In this document: piece after piece, positions 43,636 through 52,569 of the stretch
How positions within the stretch are numbered: the first letter of the stretch is position 1
How the letters are laid out: every line of letters starts with the position of its first letter
NCBI RefSeq assembly: GCF_020400605.1
Contig: NZ_JAINRD010000025.1
Location: 62,001 to 126,000 of the forward strand
Reading direction: 5' to 3'
DNA from: Streptomyces aculeolatus
GTDB lineage: Bacteria > Actinomycetota > Actinomycetes > Streptomycetales > Streptomycetaceae
DNA: 64,000 nucleotides
Made by a program: the position numbers and the translations under genes
Notes under the pieces: generated by a model
What the model was told of the DNA's origin: nothing
The model's database searches: none
What the model saw: the letters and a program-made list of their open reading frames with translations, nothing else

Positions 43636-44271
43636 TCAGGCGCCCGTGCCCCACCAGTCCTTCGCCACATACGCCGGCCGCCACTCGTCGCGGTACGCCG
43701 CGCGCACCGGCTCCGGGAGGATCGCCAGCGTCGCCGCCAGGGTCTTCTCGTCCGCGCCCTCCAGCATCCACGCCGTCAGCACCGGCCCGTCGGCGGCGCC
43801 CTTGGCGGCGTGCACGCCGCCGAAGTTCAGCAACTGCGGGGGTGTCAGCGTCCGTTCGATCAGCGGCAGCGTGACGTCCTCCTCGTGGGTGAGGTGCGCG
43901 GTGAGTTGCACGGCCAGTTCGTCGGCCAGCCCCGCGAGCTGCTCCGGGCCCCGCTCGCGGTCGGCCAGGGCGGCGTCGACCGCGTCGAGGAGAGGGTCGA
44001 TCCGCGCGTGCTCGTCCTCCATCGCGTCCACGACGGCGAGGTCGTCCGGCCGGCTCGCCAGGGCGTCGCGCAGCGGGGGCCACAGGGCCTCGTCCTCGGC
44101 GGTGTGGTGGATGTGCAGGACCTTCTTGAACAGTTCCCACCCGGCCGCGGCGGCGAGGATGCGGCGCGGGTCGTCGTCGGTGCGTTGTGTCGCCTTCGCG
44201 ATGTGCTCCAGGTCGCGGCGGAGCGCGTCGTGCATCACGTACATCAGCGTGAAGTCGATGGTGTCGCTCAT
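43636..44271 (-). CDS. hemerythrin HHE-domain protein
   Basis: A 211-residue four-helix hemerythrin-like protein. Candidate di-iron ligands are His14, His23, His53/55/56 with Glu59/61 (HIHHTAEDE), His88 (EDEHARID), and His126/129 with Glu130/131 (HLTHEED). Such proteins bind oxygen or nitric oxide or sense redox state. ATG 44271 follows GGGAGAACC; an ATG seven codons earlier is less well placed. A near-consensus ECF41-type promoter lies upstream, and a sigma-like gene follows. Confidence 0.88.
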   Translation of the reverse strand: MSDTIDFTLMYVMHDALRRDLEHIAKATQRTDDDPRRILAAAAGWELFKKVLHIHHTAEDEALWPPLRDALASRPDDLAVVDAMEDEHARIDPLLDAVDAALADRERGPEQLAGLADELAVQLTAHLTHEEDVTLPLIERTLTPPQLLNFGGVHAAKGAADGPVLTAWMLEGADEKTLAATLAILPEPVRAAYRDEWRPAYVAKDWWGTGA

Positions 44272-44299
44272 GATCGGTTCTCCCTTGCTCACCCCTTAA

Positions 44300-44326
44300 G
44301 ACGGAGCAGCCCCGCGGAATGTGAGC
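44300..44326 (-). promoter_or_regulatory. putative ECF41-type promoter of the hemerythrin gene
   Basis: On the minus strand GCTCACA is followed after 16 bases by CGTC (44300-44303), 29 bases before the start codon. This matches the ECF41 pattern TGTCACA-N16-CGTC except for the first two bases. The 11-mer CGGAATGTGAG covering the -35 here recurs in the hairpin upstream of the sigma-like gene. Confidence 0.45.
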
Positions 44327-44374
44327 GCCGCAGGGGGGCTGGCTGTACCCCGGGGCGGGGTGCTGGGCCCATGT

Positions 44375-44390
44375 CCCGCCGTACGGCGGG
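44375..44390. promoter_or_regulatory. 16-bp palindrome before the oxidase gene
   Basis: CCCGCCGTACGGCGGG, a perfect palindrome in the divergent gap between the hemerythrin and FAD-oxidase genes, 49 bases before the latter's start. Candidate operator or short hairpin. Confidence 0.4.
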
Positions 44391-44438
44391 TCCTTAGCGT
44401 CGGATGCCACCGTCCCGGCTCTGGGAGGAACCACCACC

Positions 44439-46097
44439 ATGCCCCCGTCCACCCGCCGCAACCTCCTCCGCGCGGGCGCCGCCGCCGCTGTGGCCGCACC
44501 GGCCGCCGCGTACGCCGCCGCCCCGGCGCAGGCCGCGAGCACCGACAGCGCGACCGAGGCCGCCGCCGACTTCGGCCCCGTGACCGTACGCCCCGACGAC
44601 CCCCGCTACGACTCCCTCCGCCTCCGCGGCTACAACCACCGCCACGCCTCCCGCCCCTCCCGCATCCGCCTCGTCGGCACCACCGCCGACGTCGTACGCG
44701 CCGTCGACGACGCCGTACGCACCGGGCGGCGCGTCGCCGTGCGCAGCGGCGGGCACTGCTTCGAGGACTTCGTCGACCACCCCGGCACCGACGTGGTCAT
44801 CGACATGAGCGGCATGCGCGACGTCGGCTACGACCCCCGCCGCCGCGCCTTCGTCGTCGAGGCCGGCGCCACCCTCGCCGAGGCGTACCGGCGGCTCTTC
44901 CTCGGCTGGGGCGTCACCGTTCCCGGCGGCACCTGCACCGGCGTGGGCGCCGGCGGGCACGTCGCGGGCGGCGGGTACGGCGCGCTGTGCCGGCTGCACG
45001 GGCTGACGGTGGACCACCTGTACGCCGTCGAGGTCGTCGTGGTCGACCGGTCGGGCCGGGCGCGCAGCGTCGTCGCGACCCGGGAGGCGTCGGACCCCCG
45101 CCGCGACCTGTGGTGGGCGCACACCGGGGGCGGGGGCGGCAGCTTCGGCGTCGTCACCCGCTACTGGTTCCGCTCCCCGACCGGCGCAGGCGCCGGCCCG
45201 GGCGGCACCGCGGCCGACGCCGACCCCGGGGGCCTGCTCCCGCGTCCGCCCGCCACCGTCCTCACGTACTCCCTCGACTGGCGCTGGGCCGACCTCGACG
45301 AGGACGCCTTCGTCACCCTCCTGCGCAACTACGGCCGCTGGGGCGAGCGCAACTCCGCCCCCGGCTCCTCCGCCGCCGCCCTCTACGGCGAGTTCGCGAT
45401 GTCCGCCTCGAAGACCGGGACGATCGGCATCTCCGGCCAGATCGCCGCGGGCGACACCGCCGCACGCCGCCTGCTGGACGACCTCCAGGGCGCGCTGACC
45501 GGCGGCCGGGGCGTACCGCGGCCCGAGCGGCGGGCCGAGACGCTGCCGTGGCTGCACGCGACGCTGCGGACCTCGGGCGCCGACGCCGTCCCCTTCACCA
45601 GCCGCATGAAGATCAAGTCGGGCTACCGCCGCCGCGGCTTCTCCGCCGCCCAACTCGGCGCCCTCCACCGGGGCCTCACGGACCCCGGCTACGACAACCC
45701 CTTCAGCACCGTGTTCATCAACACCTACGGCGGACAGGTCAACAGCGTCTCCCCCGGCGCGACCGCGATGCCGCACCGCGACTCCGTCTTCCTCGTCGGC
45801 TTCCTCACCGGCTGGATGGACGAGAAGGAGGACGAGCGGCAACTGAGGTGGACGCGCGAGCTGTACGACAAGGTATGGGCGGATTCCGGCGGCGTACCGG
45901 CGGGCGCGGACGACAGCGGGACGTTCATCAACTACCCGGACAACGACCTCGCCGACCCCGCCCTCAACACGTCCGGCACTCCCTGGCACACGCTGTACTT
46001 CGGCGAGGAGGGCTACGCCCGGCTCCAGCGCGCCAAGGAGCGCTGGGACCCGCGGAACGTCTTCCACCACGCGCTGTCCGTACGGTCACTGACATGA
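44439..46097 (+). CDS. exported FAD-linked oxidase, berberine-bridge type
   Basis: A 552-residue secreted flavoenzyme. The N-terminus STRRNLLRAGAAAAVAAPAAAYA is a Tat-type signal. The FAD-binding domain has the two residues expected for bicovalent flavin: His in VAVRSGGHCFEDF and Cys in GGTCTGVGAGGHVAGGG. The C-terminal berberine-bridge segment is present (FINYPDNDL, YGEEGYARLQRAKERWDPRNVF-type end). Such enzymes oxidise sugars, alkaloids or secondary metabolites and release peroxide. ATG follows GGGAGGAACC. An SDR gene starts eight bases after its stop. Confidence 0.92.
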   Translation: MPPSTRRNLLRAGAAAAVAAPAAAYAAAPAQAASTDSATEAAADFGPVTVRPDDPRYDSLRLRGYNHRHASRPSRIRLVGTTADVVRAVDDAVRTGRRVAVRSGGHCFEDFVDHPGTDVVIDMSGMRDVGYDPRRRAFVVEAGATLAEAYRRLFLGWGVTVPGGTCTGVGAGGHVAGGGYGALCRLHGLTVDHLYAVEVVVVDRSGRARSVVATREASDPRRDLWWAHTGGGGGSFGVVTRYWFRSPTGAGAGPGGTAADADPGGLLPRPPATVLTYSLDWRWADLDEDAFVTLLRNYGRWGERNSAPGSSAAALYGEFAMSASKTGTIGISGQIAAGDTAARRLLDDLQGALTGGRGVPRPERRAETLPWLHATLRTSGADAVPFTSRMKIKSGYRRRGFSAAQLGALHRGLTDPGYDNPFSTVFINTYGGQVNSVSPGATAMPHRDSVFLVGFLTGWMDEKEDERQLRWTRELYDKVWADSGGVPAGADDSGTFINYPDNDLADPALNTSGTPWHTLYFGEEGYARLQRAKERWDPRNVFHHALSVRSLT

Positions 46098-46104
46098 TCG
46101 CCGC

Positions 46105-46692
46105 ATGAAGGTACTTGTCATCGGTGCGACCGGAACGCTCGGCAGCGCTGTCGCCGACGCTCTGGAGGGCGCGTCCCATCAGGTCGTGAAGGCTTCCCGC
46201 AGCGGGCCCGTGCGGGTGGACCTGGAGGATCCCGCCACCCTGGACGGCCTCTTCGACGAGGTGCCGGACCTCGACGCGGTGGTGTGCTGTGCGGCGAGCG
46301 GGCCGCTGGTGGACCTGGCGGCGGTGACGGACGCGGAGTTCACCGCGGGGGTGCAGGGCAAGCTCCTGGGCCAGGTCGCTCTGGCCCGGCGCGCGCTGCG
46401 CCGGCTCCGGGACGGCGGCTCCGTCACCCTCACCGGCGGCACCTTCGCCGCGCCGCTGGCCGGCGGGTCGCTGGGCGCCCTGGTCAACGCCGGGCTGGAG
46501 GGGTTCGTCACCAACGCCGCCGCCGAACTGCCGCGCGGCCTGCGGATCAACCTCGTCAGCCCCGGGTGGGTCGCGGAGACGCTGGAGAGCCTCGGCATGG
46601 ACCCGGCGGACGGCACGCCCGCCGCCGAGGTGGCGCGCGCGTACGTGGACGCCGTGGCGGGCACGGCGCAGGGCGTGACCGTCCGGCCGTGA
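46105..46692 (+). CDS. atypical short-chain dehydrogenase
   Basis: A 195-residue Rossmann-fold protein with VLVIGATGTLGSAVADAL at the N-terminus and a shortened SDR core. The usual YxxxK catalytic pair is absent: the matching region reads GGSLGALVNAGLEGF. The sequence otherwise follows the short SDR group lacking the tyrosine, for which activity is unproven. It starts eight bases after the flavin oxidase stop with a weak ribosome site and is probably co-transcribed. Confidence 0.85.
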   Translation: MKVLVIGATGTLGSAVADALEGASHQVVKASRSGPVRVDLEDPATLDGLFDEVPDLDAVVCCAASGPLVDLAAVTDAEFTAGVQGKLLGQVALARRALRRLRDGGSVTLTGGTFAAPLAGGSLGALVNAGLEGFVTNAAAELPRGLRINLVSPGWVAETLESLGMDPADGTPAAEVARAYVDAVAGTAQGVTVRP

Positions 46693-46740
46693 CGGGGGCC
46701 TCGCGGGGGCGGGGGGCCTCGCGGGGACGGGGCGGTCGGT

Positions 46741-46762
46741 GCCCGGCCCGTACGGACCGGGC
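46741..46762. terminator. short GC hairpin after the SDR gene
   Basis: GCCCGG-C-CCGTACGG-A-CCGGGC, a palindromic hairpin 48 bases past the SDR stop and 28 bases before the next start; probable terminator. Confidence 0.5.
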
Positions 46763-46789
46763 CTGCCCGGGCTCCGCAAGATCCCCTTC

Positions 46790-47767
46790 ATGCTGACCCG
46801 GCCCGCTTCCGTGACCGATCAGGACGTCCTGGAGGCCGTCGCCGAGCACTGGCTGCCGGCGGCGGCGCACGCGGAGCACCTCCCGTGGGGCTTCGGGGCG
46901 CACCACTGGCGGGTGTCGGGGGGCGGGACGGTGCTGTTCGCGACGCTGGACGGGCCGGCGCCGCGGCACACGGCGGAGTCGCTGGAGGCGGCATACGCGG
47001 GGGCCGCGGCGCTGGCGGCGGCCGGGCTGGAGTCGGTGTGCGCGCCGCCGCTGGCGCGGGCGGGGTCGGGGGCCGTGCCGGGGGCCGGGGCGCGGTTCAC
47101 GGTGCCGTTCGGCGAAGGCGCGTTGAGCGTCACGCCGTGGGTCGCGGGCCGTACGCCCACGGAGGCCGAGGCCGCCGAGCCGGAGCACGTGGCGGAGGTC
47201 GTACGCGCCCTGCGTACCCTGCACGGCGCGGTCGTCGGGGAGCAGGACCTGCCCCTCTGGGCGCCGCGCGTCGGCCCCGGGTTCGCGGCCGGACTGCGGG
47301 CCCGCACCGCGGAGCCCTGGACGTCGGGACCGTTCGGCGAGGAGGCGCGCGCCGCCCTCGCCGCGCACGCCGAGCCCATCGCCCGCTGGACGGACCGCTA
47401 CCGGCACCTCGCCGACGCCGCCCGCGCCCGCCGCGCCTCGTGGGTCCCCACGCACGGCGAGCCGCACCACGCCAACCAGCTGCTCACCCCCGCCGGGCTG
47501 CACTTCGTCGACTGGGAGTCGCTGGCCCTGGCCCCGCGCGAACGCGACTACGCCGATGTCCCCTCGGCCCTGCGGGACGGACTCGACCCGGACCCGTCGA
47601 TGCTGGAGCTGTTCGCGCTGGACTGGCGGCTCTCCGAACTCGACGAGTACACCCGCTGGTTCAGCGCGCCGCACACGGGTACGGAGGACGACGCCGAGGC
47701 GCTGGCCGGCCTGTACCAGGAACTCGAGGGAGGAGTCCCCGGCGGCCCGGGGGACACTGGGGAGTAA
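46790..47767 (+). CDS. aminoglycoside phosphotransferase-like (APH) protein
   Basis: A 325-residue kinase-fold protein. The Brenner-type catalytic loop is THGEPHHANQLLT and the metal-binding loop is HFVDWESLALAPRERDYADV, as in the APH/choline-kinase family. ATG 46790 begins the conserved part; upstream sequence is a hairpin. Family members phosphorylate small alcohols, including antibiotics, but no substrate can be read and it should not be called a resistance gene from sequence alone. Confidence 0.82.
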   Translation: MLTRPASVTDQDVLEAVAEHWLPAAAHAEHLPWGFGAHHWRVSGGGTVLFATLDGPAPRHTAESLEAAYAGAAALAAAGLESVCAPPLARAGSGAVPGAGARFTVPFGEGALSVTPWVAGRTPTEAEAAEPEHVAEVVRALRTLHGAVVGEQDLPLWAPRVGPGFAAGLRARTAEPWTSGPFGEEARAALAAHAEPIARWTDRYRHLADAARARRASWVPTHGEPHHANQLLTPAGLHFVDWESLALAPRERDYADVPSALRDGLDPDPSMLELFALDWRLSELDEYTRWFSAPHTGTEDDAEALAGLYQELEGGVPGGPGDTGE

Positions 47768-47813
47768 GCTCCCGGCCTCCGTGGCAGGGGAACCGCAGGG
47801 CGACGGGCAGGCG

Positions 47814-48479
47814 ATGACCATGGCGCACGCCGCCGGTACCGGGGCCGGGACGCTGGCCTCGGACGTCGTGTACGTGAACGGCTGGATCCCGGCGGTGGTC
47901 CTCTTCGCCGGGGTCTTCCTGTACGTCGCGGCCACGGACGGCGGGTGGAACATCGTCGTCGGCGGGGGCATCGTCGGGATATCGGCTCTGTTCGCGTTCT
48001 TCATGTGGCAGTCGCTGACGGACTACCCGCTGGCGTACCGGGACGGCGACCGGCCGGCCCTGGACGTGCAGGGCACGGGCATCTACCAGGTCTGGGGCCT
48101 GGAGCCCGGCGCCGACGTGAGCACGACCCTGGACGTGGACGGGGGGTCCGATGCCGAGAAGCTCGCCGGCAACCTGAGCGTCGGCTACGGCTGCGAGGCG
48201 GCGCACGTCCGCTGGCGTATCAGCGCGGGCGAGGCGGGCGAGGTGGGTGAGGCGGGCGGCGCCGGTGATGCGCCGTTGGCAGCCGGGACGTTCGGCGAGG
48301 GCGAGCGGCGCGGCCTCGGTGACGTGGCGCTACGGGACGGGCCCCCGGCCGTCGTGCGCGTGACCGCGTCCCGCCTGGACGACGCGACCTGCGACACGAC
48401 GCTGACCTGGCGGAACGCCGGCTTCGAGGGCCCGGGACACGGCGAGTTCCGCTTCCTCTTCCCGATGCCCGCCGAGTGA
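47814..48479 (+). CDS. membrane protein of unknown function
   Basis: A 221-residue protein with two hydrophobic helices near residues 24-42 and 48-66 and an extracytoplasmic C-terminal domain of about 150 residues with two cysteines. Domain family not recognised. A Gly/Glu/Ala run (EAGEVGEAGGAGD) interrupts the domain. ATG 47814 was chosen over a second ATG six bases on; there is no strong ribosome site. It ends before a strong bidirectional terminator. Confidence 0.65.
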   Translation: MTMAHAAGTGAGTLASDVVYVNGWIPAVVLFAGVFLYVAATDGGWNIVVGGGIVGISALFAFFMWQSLTDYPLAYRDGDRPALDVQGTGIYQVWGLEPGADVSTTLDVDGGSDAEKLAGNLSVGYGCEAAHVRWRISAGEAGEVGEAGGAGDAPLAAGTFGEGERRGLGDVALRDGPPAVVRVTASRLDDATCDTTLTWRNAGFEGPGHGEFRFLFPMPAE

Positions 48480-48530
48480 CCCGGGCGCGCGGCCCCGGGA
48501 CACGGCCCCGGCGCGTGCCGGAAAGCGCGA

Positions 48531-48562
48531 ACGGCGGGCCCGCCGGGGGGCGGGCCCGCCGT
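48531..48562. terminator. bidirectional terminator hairpin
   Basis: Perfect 14-bp arms (ACGGCGGGCCCGCC and its complement) with a GGGG loop, between the convergent membrane-protein and chitinase genes. Confidence 0.85.
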
Positions 48563-48596
48563 CCCCGGGGACGGGGCGGGGGTAGGGCGGCTCAGC

Positions 48597-49532
48597 TCAG
48601 CAGCTCAGCCGGTCGCCCGGGGTGACGCCGAGGATCTGCGTGAAGCGCTGGTAGTTGTTGATGCGGCTCTGGACCTGCGCGGGGTTGCCGCCGTTGCACT
48701 CCAGGGCGCCGTTGATCGAGCGGATGGACTCACCGAAGCCGGCGCCGGTGGTCATCGCCGTGTGTCCGGACATGGTGCCGGGGCCGGACTGGGTCATCCA
48801 GTACCAGAGGCCGGTCTGCCAGGCCACGGCCGGCTCGCGCTCCACCCGGTAGGGGTTGGTGAGCAGGTCGAGGCCGAGCGCGTCGCCGGCGGCCTTGTAG
48901 TTGAAGTTCCAGCTGAGCTGGATGGGTCCGCGGCCGTAGTACGCGGCCTGGCCGGCGGGGCAGCCGTAGGGCTGGGTCGCGTCGCAGTAGTGGGGGTAGT
49001 TGGCCTGGTTCTGCTCGACGATGTGGACGAGGCCGCCGGTCTCGTGGCTGACGTTGGCGAGGAAGGCGGCGGCTTCGCGGGCCTTGGTGGTGTTGTCGCC
49101 GGTGTTGGCGAAGGCCGGGTAGGACCGCATGGCGGTGGTGAGGCCGCTGTACGTGTAGAAGGAGTTCCGGTTCGGGAACATCTGGTTGAACTGGGCCTCC
49201 GTCACGAACTCCCCGGGGCCGGGCCCGGGGTCGCTCCCGCCGCAAGTGCCCTGGTCGGCCCAGACGCCCCACTGCCCGGTGGTGCCGGGGGTCTCGCCCT
49301 GCGTCCACCACTTGGCCTGCCAGTTGTGGCCGTTGTGGGAGACGACGTTGCCCTGGGTGTAGACCGAACCGCTGCTCCACGCGGCCGCGCAGGCGGCGGC
49401 GCTGGCGGTGGTGGCGGTGGCGAGGGGGACGAGCACGGCGAGGACGGCCGCGGCGGCGAGGGCGGCGACGGTGCGCCTGATCCGTCTGCCGAGTCTGCGG
49501 TGCAGGTGTACGTGCACGTGTGTGGCTGACAC
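48597..49532 (-). CDS. secreted GH19 chitinase with chitin-binding domain
   Basis: A 311-residue exported chitinase. A long signal peptide ends near residue 46 (TASAA). A CBM5/12 chitin-binding module follows (WSSGSVYTQGNVVSHNGHNW ... WWTQGETPG), then a Pro/Gly linker and a GH19 catalytic domain with the acid Glu in LANVSHETGGL and the motif YYGRGPIQLSWNFNY. GTG 49532 fits the signal peptide. It hydrolyses chitin outside the cell. Two DasR-like sites 53-80 bases upstream indicate induction by chitin/N-acetylglucosamine. Confidence 0.94.
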   Translation of the reverse strand: MSATHVHVHLHRRLGRRIRRTVAALAAAAVLAVLVPLATATTASAAACAAAWSSGSVYTQGNVVSHNGHNWQAKWWTQGETPGTTGQWGVWADQGTCGGSDPGPGPGEFVTEAQFNQMFPNRNSFYTYSGLTTAMRSYPAFANTGDNTTKAREAAAFLANVSHETGGLVHIVEQNQANYPHYCDATQPYGCPAGQAAYYGRGPIQLSWNFNYKAAGDALGLDLLTNPYRVEREPAVAWQTGLWYWMTQSGPGTMSGHTAMTTGAGFGESIRSINGALECNGGNPAQVQSRINNYQRFTQILGVTPGDRLSC

Positions 49533-49584
49533 GTCATCACATCCTGTCAGTGGGGGTGTACGTGGCATGGTGGAGCAAAGCCCA

Positions 49585-49614
49585 TTGGTCTGGACCTGTC
49601 AAGGTCTAGACCAA
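49585..49614. promoter_or_regulatory. twin chitinase operators (DasR-like)
   Basis: TTGGTCTGGACC (49585-49596) and AGGTCTAGACCAA (49602-49614) are two copies of the GGTCTAGACC core that occurs as 12-bp repeats in Streptomyces chitinase promoters and as the DasR responsive element. Confidence 0.85.
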
Positions 49615-49850
49615 CAAATACCGCGAGGATCAGCACGCCGGCCCACGGCCGGTCCACGGCCCTCACCAGCAAGGGCTTTCTATCGCGCCGGTACGCGCCG
49701 ATCGAACGCCCCCCACGCACCGTTGACCCCCGCTCTGAGCAGCCGTACCTTCCTTCCGTTTGGTTTCTCAGCCGGTCCGGCAGCAGGACCGGCCGCCGTT
49801 CGCGGCGGGCCGCCGAACGCGGCCCGACCGCCGAGCCGGGAGGTACGCAC

Positions 49851-51254
49851 GTGCCCGACGAAGCCACCCCGCCACCCGATCCCCGCCACGGCCCCTCGCG
49901 GGGTCCCAGCAGACGCAGCCTCGGCCGCGCCGCCGTCGCCGTCGCCGCCACCCCCGTCCTCGCCGGTACGTGGCAGGCGCTCACCGCCACCGCCGCCTCC
50001 GCCGCGGAGACGGACGGCGCGGCGGCCGACGGCGCGCAGGGCCGGGCCTGGACCGGCACCTGGGCCGCCGCCGAGACGACGGCACCCGCCTCGGACACCA
50101 CCGCCTTCGCCGACCAGACCCTGCGCCAGGTCGTCCACACGAGCGCCGGCGGGCGCGCACTCCGTATCCGCCTCACCAACCGGTACGGCACCGAACCCCT
50201 CGTCGTCGGCGAGGTCCGCGTCGCCCGCTCGGTCCCCGGCGACGGCACCGCCGTCGTACCGGGCACCGACCGGGCGGTGCGCTTCGGCGGCCGTACGTCG
50301 GTGACGCTGGCGCCCGGCACCCGGCGGTGGAGCGACCCGGTGTCGCTGGACGTACCGACCGCGGCCGACCTCGCGGTCAGCGTGTACCTGCCGCAGGCGA
50401 CGCCGGCCGACACCGTGCACAGGTCGGCGTTCCAGCGCAACTACGTCGCCGCCGGCAACGTCGCCGCGAAGCCGGCCGTCGAGCCCGTGCGCTCCGTCAC
50501 CAGCTGGTACTTCCTCGCCGGCATCGCCGTCACCGGCGCCGCGCCGGGGAGCGACGCGGGGGCGGGCACCGGCTCCCGGCAGGCGATCGTCGCCTTCGGC
50601 GACTCCATCACCGACGGCTCCGCGACCACCGTGGGCGCCAACCGCCGCTGGCCCGACGTCCTCGCCCGCCGCCTCCGCGACGAGGCCGGCCGCCCCGGCA
50701 CCGGCGTCCTCAACGCCGGCATCGGCGGCAACCGCCTCCTCCGCGACCCCAACCCGCCCCCGGGCTCCAACGCCGAGCGGTACGCCCCGTTCTTCGGCGA
50801 GGCCGGCATCCGCCGCTTCGCCCGCGACGTACTCGACCAGCCGGCCGCCCGGCACGTCGTCGTACTCCTCGGCATCAACGACCTCGGCCACCCCGGCCGC
50901 GACGCCCCCCGCGACGAGGAGGTCACCGCCGCCGACCTCATCAACGGCCACCGCAGCCTCATCCGCCAGGCCCACGCCCGCGGCCTGCGCATCCACGGCG
51001 CGACGGTCCTGCCGGTGGAGGGCGACGACCTCGGCTTCTACACCCCGGAGCGCGAGGAGGTCCGCCAGACGGTGAACGACTGGATCCGCACCGCCGGCGA
51101 GTACGACGGCACGGTCGACTTCGACGCGGCCACCCGCGACCCGGCCCACCCGAGCCGCCTCCTGGCCGCGTACGACAGCGGCGACGGCCTGCACCCGAAC
51201 GACGCGGGCATGGAAGCCATGGCAGCCTCGATCCCCCTCCGCCTGTTCACCTGA
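49851..51254 (+). CDS. secreted SGNH/GDSL esterase
   Basis: A 467-residue exported hydrolase. RRSLGRAAVAVAATPVLAG is a Tat-like signal. An N-terminal beta domain (about 60-235) precedes the SGNH hydrolase domain: Ser in IVAFGDSITDGS (near 245), Gly in NAGIGGNRLL, Asn in LLGINDLGH and the Asp-His pair in SGDGLHPNDAGM. GTG follows GGGAGG. The probable role is deacetylation or ester cleavage on polysaccharides or lipids outside the cell. It is divergent from the chitinase gene. Confidence 0.92.
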   Translation: MPDEATPPPDPRHGPSRGPSRRSLGRAAVAVAATPVLAGTWQALTATAASAAETDGAAADGAQGRAWTGTWAAAETTAPASDTTAFADQTLRQVVHTSAGGRALRIRLTNRYGTEPLVVGEVRVARSVPGDGTAVVPGTDRAVRFGGRTSVTLAPGTRRWSDPVSLDVPTAADLAVSVYLPQATPADTVHRSAFQRNYVAAGNVAAKPAVEPVRSVTSWYFLAGIAVTGAAPGSDAGAGTGSRQAIVAFGDSITDGSATTVGANRRWPDVLARRLRDEAGRPGTGVLNAGIGGNRLLRDPNPPPGSNAERYAPFFGEAGIRRFARDVLDQPAARHVVVLLGINDLGHPGRDAPRDEEVTAADLINGHRSLIRQAHARGLRIHGATVLPVEGDDLGFYTPEREEVRQTVNDWIRTAGEYDGTVDFDAATRDPAHPSRLLAAYDSGDGLHPNDAGMEAMAASIPLRLFT

Positions 51255-51290
51255 GCGGCACGGGACAGGCAGCATCGGCATGAGCAGCAC

Positions 51291-51323
51291 AGGGGCCGGT
51301 CCGCGGTTCGCGGGCCGGCCCCT
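51291..51323. terminator. bidirectional terminator hairpin
   Basis: 15-bp arms with one mismatch (AGGGGCCGGTCCGCG and its complement) around a three-base loop, between the convergent esterase and carboxypeptidase genes. Confidence 0.8.
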
Positions 51324-51376
51324 CATGCCGTACGGGCGTACAGGCTCACGGACCTACGTCCGCGCGTGCCTGTGGA

Positions 51377-52348
51377 TCAGTCGCGTTGGGCGTTCTCCGG
51401 GAGCTGGCGGAGCTGCATCGTGCTGGCCGTGCGGCTGCCGTAGGCGTAGTCCAGGAGCTTGGCCGCGTCGCGGTAGCGGTCGCTGGCGTTGAGGACCACG
51501 CCGATGTAGACCTTGCCGTCGCGCTTGGCGGTGAAGACCAGACAGGGCCCCGAGGGGGTGGTGGTGCCGGTCTTCATGCCGTTGGCGCCGCTGTAGGAGC
51601 CGAGGAGCTGGTTGGTGTTGTGCCAGGTGTAGGTGCGGCTGTTGCCGTTGCTCGCGGTGCCGTAGCGCACGGCCTTGGTCTTGGAGATGATCTCGCGGAA
51701 CTTGTCGGAGTAGCGGTACGCGCTCCGCGCCAGCTTCGCCATGTCGCGCGGCGTCGAGTAGTTGTTCCCGGTGGCCGAGATGCCGTCGAAGGAGTCGAAC
51801 TTGGTGTTCGTCATCCCGAGGAAGGCGGCCTTGTCGTTCATCTTCTTGATGAAGTTCTTCACCCGCGCCGAGCGCGTGCTGCCGGAGCCGTACGTGTCGG
51901 CCAGTGCGTACGCGGCGTCGCAGCCGGAGGGGAGCATCATCGCGTACAGCAGTGTGCCGACGCTGACCTTGTCGCCGGTCTTCAGGTCGGCGGTGCTGGC
52001 GCCCTTGTTGACGACGTAGTCGCGGTACGCCTGCTGGATGGTGACCTTTTTGTCGAGGTTCAGGTTCGGCTGGCTGAGCACCACGCGCGCGGTCATGATC
52101 TTCGTGGTGCTGGCCATCTGCCGCTTGGTGTCGGCCCCCTTGGCGAAGACCTTCTCACCCGACCGCCCGTGGATCAGGAACGCGCCCTTGGCGGAGACCG
52201 TCGGCGCGGCGGCGGTCTCCGCCGCGCTCGCCGGGGAGGCCATCGGGGCCACGGCCAGCAGGGCGCCCGCGGCGACGACGCCGGCGGTCACCTTGCGGAA
52301 CCGGGTGCCCGTACGGCGCGGGCGGACGCTGTGTTCTGTTGTTGTCAA
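51377..52348 (-). CDS. D-alanyl-D-alanine carboxypeptidase (DacA-like)
   Basis: A 323-residue exported penicillin-binding protein of peptidase family S11. Signal peptide cleaved near residue 43. Catalytic motifs: SxxK at 80-83 (ASTTKIM), the second motif as SGC at 141-143, and KTG at 259-261. There is no C-terminal amphipathic anchor, so it is probably secreted. TTG 52348 is chosen because GGAG lies eight bases upstream and the signal peptide starts here. It trims terminal D-Ala from peptidoglycan stem peptides. Confidence 0.93.
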   Translation of the reverse strand: MTTTEHSVRPRRTGTRFRKVTAGVVAAGALLAVAPMASPASAAETAAAPTVSAKGAFLIHGRSGEKVFAKGADTKRQMASTTKIMTARVVLSQPNLNLDKKVTIQQAYRDYVVNKGASTADLKTGDKVSVGTLLYAMMLPSGCDAAYALADTYGSGSTRSARVKNFIKKMNDKAAFLGMTNTKFDSFDGISATGNNYSTPRDMAKLARSAYRYSDKFREIISKTKAVRYGTASNGNSRTYTWHNTNQLLGSYSGANGMKTGTTTPSGPCLVFTAKRDGKVYIGVVLNASDRYRDAAKLLDYAYGSRTASTMQLRQLPENAQRD

Positions 52349-52569
52349 GGCAGTTGCTCCGATGCTCCGAATGTCGGTGCGCGGCGCGCGTGCGCGCGGC
52401 GCTCGCACGCTGCGCGCGGCGCCGGCGCGAGCCTCACGGCAGGCGCGGCGGCTTCGCCGCTCCCTGTCCCGACTCACGAGGGTGCCCGATGGATGTACGG
52501 CGGCGGGGTGATTTTTTCGGACGGGTGGGGCGCACGGTCCGGACGCGCACACCGGTGGCGCCCTTGTGC

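Noticed and set aside
52384..52398. Alternating GCGCGCGTGCGCGCG tract as a Z-DNA regulatory element
   Set aside because: It is expected by chance in DNA of this GC content, and nothing else supports a role.
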